NCBI RefSeq assembly: GCF_017874735.1
Contig: NZ_JAGGLV010000029.1
Location: 20,900-84,899 of the forward strand
Length of the DNA stretch: 64,000 bases
Direction of reading: 5' to 3'
From: Paenibacillus silagei
GTDB lineage: Bacteria > Bacillota > Bacilli > Paenibacillales > Paenibacillaceae
Shown piece by piece: positions 58,506-64,000 of this stretch. The notes under the pieces were generated by a model, which had not been told where the DNA came from, ran no database searches, and was given only the letters and a program-made list of their open reading frames with translations. Position 1 is the stretch's first letter, and the number at the start of each line of letters is the position of its first letter. Both the position numbers and the translations under genes were made by a program.

Positions 58506-59941
58506 TGCAGCCCGCAGCACCGCTGATTGTCTTCTGCCAGCCCGGCGACCGGCGCTCAGCCGGTATCCAGCAGGCGCGCTCGCGTCTCGGGATGCCACCG
58601 GCGCTGCTGATTCCCTACGCCGGGCTGCTGGAGGGCCAGCCGCTGGCTGATCTGCTTACGCTGGCTGTGCAGCGGCAGATTCGGGACGGAGGCCCGGGGC
58701 AACCGCTGCTTGAACAGTGGGAATCCTTGCGCGACTACAGCAGCGGGCCCTCCGAGCGGGAGTCCGCTAGCGGCAGCTCCAGCGGGCATCCCACACAAGA
58801 GTCCGCTGGCGGCAGCTTCAGCGAATCCTCCGAAGCGGAAGCGCAGCGCCTGCTGCCGGATTCTCCCGGCGGCAGCTTCAGCAGGCACGCTGCGCCGGAA
58901 TCTGCAGCGTGCCCGCCACTGCTGCGGCTGGAGTCCCCCGGCGGCAGCTTCGCGCTGGAGCGGGCGCTTATCGCGCTGGGCGCACCGGATGCGCCGGACG
59001 CGGATGACTCGCTGCACCCGTTCGGGCAGCAGCCGGACCTGAGGCCGCTAAGCTTCCAAGCGGCCTCCGCCCTGAAGGACCTGCCCGGCGTGCTGCATCA
59101 CCCGTCCCAGTGGTTCCGCGGCTACTGCCGCCTGCTGGCGCGGCTCCGGCAGGAGGCCGGGCAGCTTCTGCCCGCCTCCCGCTGGACCAACGATCCGGCG
59201 GAGATCGCAGCCATGACGGACAAGCGCCGGACCCAGCAGATTCTCGCCGAGTCCGGCGTGTCTGTTCCCCGGCCGCTTCGCGGCAGCGGCGGACAAGTCC
59301 CCGTGGACTATGCTTCCCTGCGCGAGCTGATGCTGTCGCAGCGGATGCACCGCGTGTTCATCAAGCTGGCCAGCGGCTCCGCCGCGTCCGGCGTGATTGC
59401 TTATCAGCTGAACCCGGCAACGGGAGCTGAGTCAGCGGTTACCACCATCGGGGTCGAGAGTTATATCACGCGGCCCCCGGTGTATTATAATTCCGGCAAG
59501 CTGCAGCGTTATACCGATTCTGCCCGCCTTGCCGGAATCATTAACTGGCTCTACCGCCACGGCGCCTATGCCGAGCAGTGGATTCCGAAGCCCGGCAAGG
59601 ACGGACATTCCTTCGACATCCGTCAGCTGGTTGTCGCTGGTGAAGCCTGCCATGCAGTCGCCAGAGTCAGCACCACACCGATTACGAATCTGCATCTGCG
59701 CAGCCGGCGGATGACTCCGGCGGAGGCCGGGCTGAGCGAGGCACAGCAGGCAGAAGTACGCCGGACAGCGGAGGCTTCGCTGGCCGCTTTTCCAAATTGC
59801 TCGGTTGCGGGCATCGATGTGCTGGCGGGAAGCTCCGGGCGGATGTATACGGCAGATGTGAATCCTTTTGGCGACTTATTGTACGATGTTGAATACCAAG
59901 GCTGCAGCACCTACGAATGGGAAATGAAGCAGCTGTCTTAG
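58505..59941 (+). CDS. STM4014-family ATP-grasp enzyme
   Basis: 478-aa probable ATP-dependent ligase. ATP-grasp parts: MTDKRRTQQILAESGVSVPR (~237-256), VFIKLASGSAASGVIAYQL (phosphate/adenine site), EQWIPKPGKDGHSFDIRQLV, and the metal-binding ADVNPFGDLLYD near the end (D and N ligands). The N-terminal ~75 residues (IVFCQPGDRRSAGIQQARSR) form a separate domain. A Ser/Gly/Glu-rich insert at ~80-150 contains four copies of ESPGGSF-like units. TAATG overlap with the LRR gene shows coupled translation. Substrate unknown. Confidence 0.82.
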   Translation: MQPAAPLIVFCQPGDRRSAGIQQARSRLGMPPALLIPYAGLLEGQPLADLLTLAVQRQIRDGGPGQPLLEQWESLRDYSSGPSERESASGSSSGHPTQESAGGSFSESSEAEAQRLLPDSPGGSFSRHAAPESAACPPLLRLESPGGSFALERALIALGAPDAPDADDSLHPFGQQPDLRPLSFQAASALKDLPGVLHHPSQWFRGYCRLLARLRQEAGQLLPASRWTNDPAEIAAMTDKRRTQQILAESGVSVPRPLRGSGGQVPVDYASLRELMLSQRMHRVFIKLASGSAASGVIAYQLNPATGAESAVTTIGVESYITRPPVYYNSGKLQRYTDSARLAGIINWLYRHGAYAEQWIPKPGKDGHSFDIRQLVVAGEACHAVARVSTTPITNLHLRSRRMTPAEAGLSEAQQAEVRRTAEASLAAFPNCSVAGIDVLAGSSGRMYTADVNPFGDLLYDVEYQGCSTYEWEMKQLS

Positions 59942-59956
59942 GAGGAATCCGGCCCC

Positions 59957-60742
59957 ATGACCGATATGAACGCCATTGTCGGCACCCACGATATCTTAAT
60001 GATCACACTCGATACTCTGCGCTACGATGCGGCTGTGCCGGAGGAGGCGAATTGCCCCAACCTGTGCGGCAGCGGTCCCTGGGAGAAGCGGCATACCCCC
60101 GGCAGCTTCACTTATGCGGCCCATCATGCCTTCTTCGGCGGCTTCCTGCCCACTCCGGCTAACACGAATAAGGCTGAGCATGTGCGCCTGTTCCACTCCA
60201 GGAATACCGGGCTGAAGACCCATCCCCATACCTGGCTGTTCGATACACCGGATATGGTGTCGGGGCTGGCAGCGGCGGGTTATCAGACGGTGTGTATAGG
60301 AGGCGTAATCTTTTTCAGTAAAAAAGTGCCCCTCGCCCGCGTCCTCCCCGGTTATTTCCAGCAGAGCTATTGGCGGATGACCTTCGGGGTCACGAACCCG
60401 CGCTCGACGGAGCATCAGGTGAATCACGCGCTCAAGCTGCTAGGCAACACCCCGCTGGACCAGCGGCTGTTCCTGTTCATGAATGTCTCGGCGATCCATG
60501 GCCCGAACCATATGTTCCTGCCGGGTGCGCGCAAGGATTCAGTGGACAGCCAGCGTGCAGCGCTGCGTTATGCCGACGGAGAGCTTGGGCGTCTGTTCGA
60601 TGCGTTCCGGAAGCGGGGTAATCCGGTGTTCTGTCTGGCTTTTTCCGATCACGGCACAGCTTACGGCGAGGACGGCTATCAGGGCCACCGGCTGGCGCAT
60701 GACACGGTATGGAATGTTCCGTACCGGGAATTTATTGTATAA
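59957..60742 (+). CDS. STM4013-family alkaline-phosphatase/sulfatase-fold hydrolase
   Basis: 261-aa cytosolic member of the alkaline phosphatase superfamily. HDILMITLDTLRYDAA (D12, D19, T20) starts the metal site; HTPGSFTYAAHHAF lies where a catalytic Thr/Ser is expected; FSDHGTAYGEDGYQGH (D231, H232) with H248 completes it. It lacks the CxPxR sulfatase signature, so no formylglycine is expected. No signal peptide, unlike most sulfatases. AGGAGG 11 bp before ATG; 15 bp after the ATP-grasp gene. Confidence 0.8.
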   Translation: MTDMNAIVGTHDILMITLDTLRYDAAVPEEANCPNLCGSGPWEKRHTPGSFTYAAHHAFFGGFLPTPANTNKAEHVRLFHSRNTGLKTHPHTWLFDTPDMVSGLAAAGYQTVCIGGVIFFSKKVPLARVLPGYFQQSYWRMTFGVTNPRSTEHQVNHALKLLGNTPLDQRLFLFMNVSAIHGPNHMFLPGARKDSVDSQRAALRYADGELGRLFDAFRKRGNPVFCLAFSDHGTAYGEDGYQGHRLAHDTVWNVPYREFIV

Positions 60743-60784
60743 GCATGGAACTGAAATTCGATCCCGCACAAGGAAGGAGAACGT

Positions 60785-62173
60785 ATGACGTCCATCCGGC
60801 AATCTCTGCATCACATGAACCAAGACGGACACCCTCCCTTCTCCGCTGGGGAGCTTCAGCAATGGAAGGAGCAGATCACGGCCCATCCTTACCGCAATTA
60901 TCTCTATTCCTATCCGCACAAAACCGCTTACCGCGAGTTCGCGTCCCCCCTTCCTTTAGAGCAGCTGTGGCGGGACGAGCCTGCGGAGAGTTTGTTCTTA
61001 TATATGCATATTCCGTTCTGCGGCGCGCGCTGCGGCTTCTGCAATCTGTTCACGCTGCCTGATAAAAGAGCGAATGTACACGCCGAATACGTGGATGCGC
61101 TGGAACGGCAGGCCCGGCAGTGGGCAGCCTTCACCCGTCACAAGCCTTATGCGCGCTTCGCCATCGGCGGCGGAACGCCCAGTCTTCTTGCTCTTGCGGA
61201 GCTGAACCGGCTGTTCAGGATTGCTACGGATATCATGGGAGTGGATCTTGGGACCACCTCCATCTCCGTGGAGACCTCACCCGAGACACTGACGGAGGAA
61301 AAGCTGACGATTCTGAAGGAGCATACCGTGGACCGCGTCAGTATGGGCATCCAGAGCTTCGTAGCCGCCGAGTCGGCTGCGATCTATCGCCCGCAGGACC
61401 CCGAGGTGGTCTACCGTGCGTTGGAGCTGCTGGGGCAGTTTGATTTTCCCATTCTCAATCTGGATCTGATCTACGGACTCCCGGGGCAGACGGTGGACTC
61501 CTGGCTCTATTCGCTGAACCAGGCGCTATTGCATGAACCGGAGGAAATCTTCCTCTATCCGCTCTACACCCGTGAACATACGATTGTGAAGCCGGGCGAC
61601 CTGGTGAACCAGCTGGATATCCGTTACGAATGCTATGAAGCGGCACGTGCAGTGCTGGCAGAGCGTGGCTACCGCCAATACTCGATGCGCAGATTCGCCA
61701 AGGAGGATGCCGGGACCGGCAAGAATATTCTCGACTACAGCTGCCAGGAGGAAGGGATGGTCGGCCTCGGCTGCGGCGCGCGTTCCTATACCCGGAATGT
61801 TCATTATGCCTCCCGCTACGGCGTCAGCCGCAAGGCCACGGAGAGCATCATCGCGGATTATGTTGCAGCCGAGCGTTATGATACGGCCGATTACGGCATC
61901 GTGCTGAGCCTGGACGAGCAGAAACGGCGGTTCATTCTAAAAGCAATCCTGCACAGCGAAGGACTGACAATTGCGGACTATAACCAGCGGTTCGGGACTA
62001 CCCTATGGGAGGATCACCCCGAGCTTGGCCTCTTGGTACAGAGCGGGTTCGCTACGGATGATGAGGGCATTCTGCGGCTGACTCCAGATGGGCTGGGCTA
62101 CTCCGACTCCATCGGTGACTGGTTCATCTCCGGTGAGATCCGCGAGCAGATGAAGGAGTTCGTCCTGCCATGA
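60785..62173 (+). CDS. STM4012-family radical SAM protein (HemN-like)
   Basis: 462-aa radical SAM enzyme. The [4Fe-4S] ligands are C79, C83, C86 in HIPFCGARCGFCNLF, the HemN/HemW form. FAIGGGTPSLLALAELNRLF, SVETSPETLTEEKL, RVSMGIQSFVAAE and NLDLIYGLPGQTVDSW follow as in coproporphyrinogen-oxidase-like proteins; the C-terminal winged-helix-like part (FILKAILHSEGLTIADYNQR) is also HemN-like. Context argues for a role other than heme synthesis. AAGGAGA before ATG; 42-bp gap to the hydrolase gene. Confidence 0.88.
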   Translation: MTSIRQSLHHMNQDGHPPFSAGELQQWKEQITAHPYRNYLYSYPHKTAYREFASPLPLEQLWRDEPAESLFLYMHIPFCGARCGFCNLFTLPDKRANVHAEYVDALERQARQWAAFTRHKPYARFAIGGGTPSLLALAELNRLFRIATDIMGVDLGTTSISVETSPETLTEEKLTILKEHTVDRVSMGIQSFVAAESAAIYRPQDPEVVYRALELLGQFDFPILNLDLIYGLPGQTVDSWLYSLNQALLHEPEEIFLYPLYTREHTIVKPGDLVNQLDIRYECYEAARAVLAERGYRQYSMRRFAKEDAGTGKNILDYSCQEEGMVGLGCGARSYTRNVHYASRYGVSRKATESIIADYVAAERYDTADYGIVLSLDEQKRRFILKAILHSEGLTIADYNQRFGTTLWEDHPELGLLVQSGFATDDEGILRLTPDGLGYSDSIGDWFISGEIREQMKEFVLP

Positions 62174-63039
62174 AGGCAGTCCTCTACTACCGGGGTTCCC
62201 TCTCCTCCTGTAATTATGACTGCCCATACTGCCCCTTCGGCAAAACCAAAGACAGCGCCGCCACCCTCGCCAAAGACCGCGCAGGTCTTGAGACCTTCGT
62301 CCGCTGGGTAGCGGAGCAGGGGGCTGCAGGCCACCGCCTGTCTATTTTTTTCAATCCGTATGGCGAGGGCTTGACGCACCGCTGGTACCGGGATGCGCTG
62401 ATCACGCTGTCCCATATGGAGCATGTGGATAAGGTCGCCATCCAGACCAATCTGTCTGCCCGGCTTGATTTCACCGCTGAACTGAACCCGGCCAAGGTAG
62501 CCTTCTGGGCAACCTATCATCCGGGTCAGGTCAGTGAGGAGCGGTTCCTGGCGCAGTGTATGAGCGTATACCGCCGGGGGATTCCTTTTAGCGTAGGCAG
62601 TGTGGGGGTGCATAGTGCCTTCCCGGCTATCTCCTCGCTGCGTGCGGCCTTGCCGGAGGACGTGTATCTGTGGGTTAACGCCTACAAGGACAAGCGGGAT
62701 TATTATACGGCGGAGGATATTAGCTTCCTGAGCGGGATAGACCCGCATTTCCAGATTAATGCCATGGACTACGACAGCCTCGGCGCCAGCTGTAATGCCG
62801 GCAGCAGCGTATTCTACGTGCAAGGCCCCGGCCTGGTGAAGCGCTGCTACAAGGACCGTGCGGTCATCGGCAACCTCTATCGTGACGGACTGGAGGGGCT
62901 CGCTGCCCGGCGGAGCTGCCGCATGAAGGTCTGTGACTGCTATATCGGCTATATTCATATGCCGGAGCTTGGCCTGGAGCAGATCTACGGCTCCGGCCTG
63001 CTGGAGCGGATTCCTTACGGCGCAGGGAGGACAGAGTAA
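62170..63039 (+). CDS. STM4011-family radical SAM protein
   Basis: 289-aa radical SAM enzyme with C14, C18, C21 in SSCNYDCPYCPFGK. SIFFNPYGEGLTH takes the place of the usual GGEP loop, and AIQTNLSARLDF and FWATYHPGQVSEERF follow. Five further cysteines near the end (C208, C226, C250, C255, C257; RSCRMKVCDCYIGY) could bind an auxiliary iron-sulfur cluster, SPASM-like. ATG overlaps the STM4012-type stop by 4 bp. Substrate unknown. Confidence 0.85.
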   Translation: MKAVLYYRGSLSSCNYDCPYCPFGKTKDSAATLAKDRAGLETFVRWVAEQGAAGHRLSIFFNPYGEGLTHRWYRDALITLSHMEHVDKVAIQTNLSARLDFTAELNPAKVAFWATYHPGQVSEERFLAQCMSVYRRGIPFSVGSVGVHSAFPAISSLRAALPEDVYLWVNAYKDKRDYYTAEDISFLSGIDPHFQINAMDYDSLGASCNAGSSVFYVQGPGLVKRCYKDRAVIGNLYRDGLEGLAARRSCRMKVCDCYIGYIHMPELGLEQIYGSGLLERIPYGAGRTE

Positions 63040-63599
63040 TGACTACTGGTAAGCTACAAGCACACAAGACCTCTGCCGGGTTAACGATTTGGCTTACCGG
63101 TCTGTCGGGAGCGGGCAAGTCTACGCTTGCCGCGCTGCTGACAGACCGGCTCCGGGAACAGGGGCAGGCGGTGGAATGGCTGGACGGCGATGAACTGCGG
63201 CGCAGCTTGGGCCGTGGACTCGGCTTCAGCCGTGAGGACCGGTTCGAGAACATCCGCAGAGCGGTCTACCTCGCCGGAATGCTGAACCGGCATGGCGTGA
63301 TTACCGTGGTCTCGGTAATCAGTCCTTATGCTGAGATGCGCAGCTATGCCCGGCAGGAATTGCCGGGCTTCGTCGAGATCTATGTGGACTGCCCGCTTCC
63401 CGTCTGTGAAGCAAGGGATGTCAAAGGGCTGTACGCCAAGGCCCGCTCCGGTGAGCTTCCGGCCTTCACCGGGATCTCAGACCCTTATGAAGCTCCGGCT
63501 GACCCGGAGTTGACGCTGCACACAGCGGAGCGTACACCGGAACAGTGCATGGAAGAGCTGATCAGCTGGCTCACAGAGCATCGGCTGTATCGGCTGTGA
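63039..63599 (+). CDS. cysC: Adenylylsulfate (APS) kinase CysC, operon-embedded
   Basis: 186-aa kinase that phosphorylates APS to PAPS. Walker A is GLSGAGKS (residues 21-28); WLDGDELRRSLGRGLGFSRE, RFENIRRAVYLA, the SVISPYAEMR loop with the family serine, VDCPLPVCEARDVKGLYAKA and FTGISDPYEAP are all canonical. TAATG overlap with the second radical SAM gene places it firmly in the operon. No ATP sulfurylase (sat or cysDN) is in the window, so either APS comes from elsewhere or the kinase uses another adenylyl- or hydroxyl-substrate here. Confidence 0.93.
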   Translation: MTTGKLQAHKTSAGLTIWLTGLSGAGKSTLAALLTDRLREQGQAVEWLDGDELRRSLGRGLGFSREDRFENIRRAVYLAGMLNRHGVITVVSVISPYAEMRSYARQELPGFVEIYVDCPLPVCEARDVKGLYAKARSGELPAFTGISDPYEAPADPELTLHTAERTPEQCMEELISWLTEHRLYRL

Positions 63600-63620
63600 T
63601 GGAATAGGAGCATACAGAAT

Positions 63621-63650
63621 AAGGAGGGGCATTATACCCCTCCTTTGTTT
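63621..63650 (+). terminator. Terminator of the STM401x-cysC operon
   Basis: Perfect stem AAGGAGGGG / CCCCTCCTT (63621-63629, 63637-63645), 7-base loop, then TGTTTATTT; 22 bp after the cysC stop. Confidence 0.85.
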
Positions 63651-63893
63651 ATTTAGCGTGTATCCGGGGAATTCAAGCGCACTAATGCACCTCATTCGCT
63701 CGTTTAGTGCGCATCTGGGGAATTCAGGGGCACTTGTGCACCTCATTCACTCGTTTAGCGCGCATCTGCTGCATTCAGGGGCACTTGTGCACCTCATTCA
63801 CTCGTTTAGCGCGCATCTGCTGCATTCAGGGGCACTAATGCACCTCATTCGCTCGTTTAGCCAGCATCCGCTGCATTCAGGGGCACATTGGGA
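63648..63893. repeat. Tandem array of a second 51-bp unit, about 4.7 copies
   Basis: CTCGTTTAG recurs at 63699, 63750, 63801 and 63852, with a partial first copy at 63648. The unit runs through CGCGCATCTGCTGCATTCAG and GGGCACTTGTGCACCTCATTC and contains GCAC-TT-GTGC. Unrelated in sequence to the 12-kb and 57-kb arrays but with the same period. The remaining sequence to 64000 shows a GACAAG / CTTGTC dyad near 63920 and no gene. Confidence 0.85.
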
Positions 63894-64000
63894 CAAATCG
63901 TATGTGAAAAACAGGCATGACAAGACAGAGGCCTTGTCACCCCCAGGAATGAAAATAAGTGGGTGGCATCCGTCGCATCCATTCTAAATGAGGCTGGAGT

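Noticed and set aside
63658..63987. 109-codon open frame at the right end
   Set aside because: Made of the 51-bp repeat (ALVHLIHSFSAHLLHSG repeated); opened by period 51, no ribosome site.

Overview
The window reads as chromosome of a spore-forming Firmicute, most likely a Paenibacillus. Grounds: a complete GerA/GerB/GerC spore-germination receptor operon; the ydcC-alr-endoAI-endoA block arranged as in Bacillus; SLH-domain and copper-amine-oxidase-like (stalk) domain exported proteins; CUT1 sugar ABC transporters without a local ATPase; strong AGGAGG ribosome sites with frequent GTG and TTG starts; and moderately high GC coding sequence between AT-rich promoters. I see no tRNA, rRNA, CRISPR array, transposase or phage gene.

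Layout. 0-2.2 kb: left-edge remnant of a leftward polyketide operon (type II KS-alpha-like ketosynthase and aromatase/cyclase) beside an orphan winged-helix regulator. 2.5-11.9 kb: aldo-keto reductase, two paralogous SLH/PrcB-C exported proteins, a sugar ABC transporter (lipoprotein and two permeases) with its AraC regulator, and a GNAT enzyme. 12-17 kb: a 51-bp-period hairpin repeat array, tex, and a TetR/MFS efflux pair. 17.2-22.3 kb: endoA, endoAI, alr, ydcC, then an anti-sigma/ECF-sigma pair. 22.5-35.7 kb: a second MFS/TetR pair, stalk-domain protein, TatD nuclease, MmyB-type regulator, Dabb protein, phosphatase, MFS with a wHTH-TPR regulator, DUF4309 lipoprotein, RDD protein, P-loop protein, L,D-transpeptidase and a Gln-rich small protein. 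35.8-41.6 kb: an SPFH/NAD-kinase-like pair, then Fur-controlled siderophore uptake (binding protein plus AraC-binding-protein fusion) and cutC. 41.8-47.8 kb: mostly single genes (sensor-domain protein, Nudix, GDPD, GGDEF, phosphatase, phosphodiester glycosidase). 48-53.3 kb: the germination operon with two B subunits. 53.3-56.8 kb: AraC regulator and feoA plus a split feoB. 56.9-57.5 kb: a 13-unit 51-bp hairpin array. 57.7-63.6 kb: a six-gene operon matching the uncharacterised STM4015-STM4014-STM4013-STM4012-STM4011 families plus a CysC kinase. 63.65-63.9 kb: another 51-bp array.

How genes work together. The clearest undescribed system is the 57.66-63.60 kb operon: leucine-rich-repeat protein, ATP-grasp enzyme, alkaline-phosphatase/sulfatase-fold hydrolase, two radical SAM enzymes and an APS-kinase-type enzyme, with 1-4 base overlaps at three of its five junctions. 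It looks like a biosynthetic or modification pathway of unknown product. A second layer is regulatory: four genes for exported or envelope proteins (two SLH proteins, the DUF4309 lipoprotein, the L,D-transpeptidase) carry a shared TGCAAC-N16/17-C(A/G)TCTA-like promoter typical of ECF sigma factors, and an ECF sigma/anti-sigma pair lies in the same window. A third layer is repeats: a 189-bp dispersed element present twice in opposite orientation, and several 51-bp tandem arrays, one family of which keeps a hairpin by compensatory changes.

Limits: all family names come from reading motifs and sequence by eye, without database searches. Repeat boundaries, promoter and terminator calls are manual.
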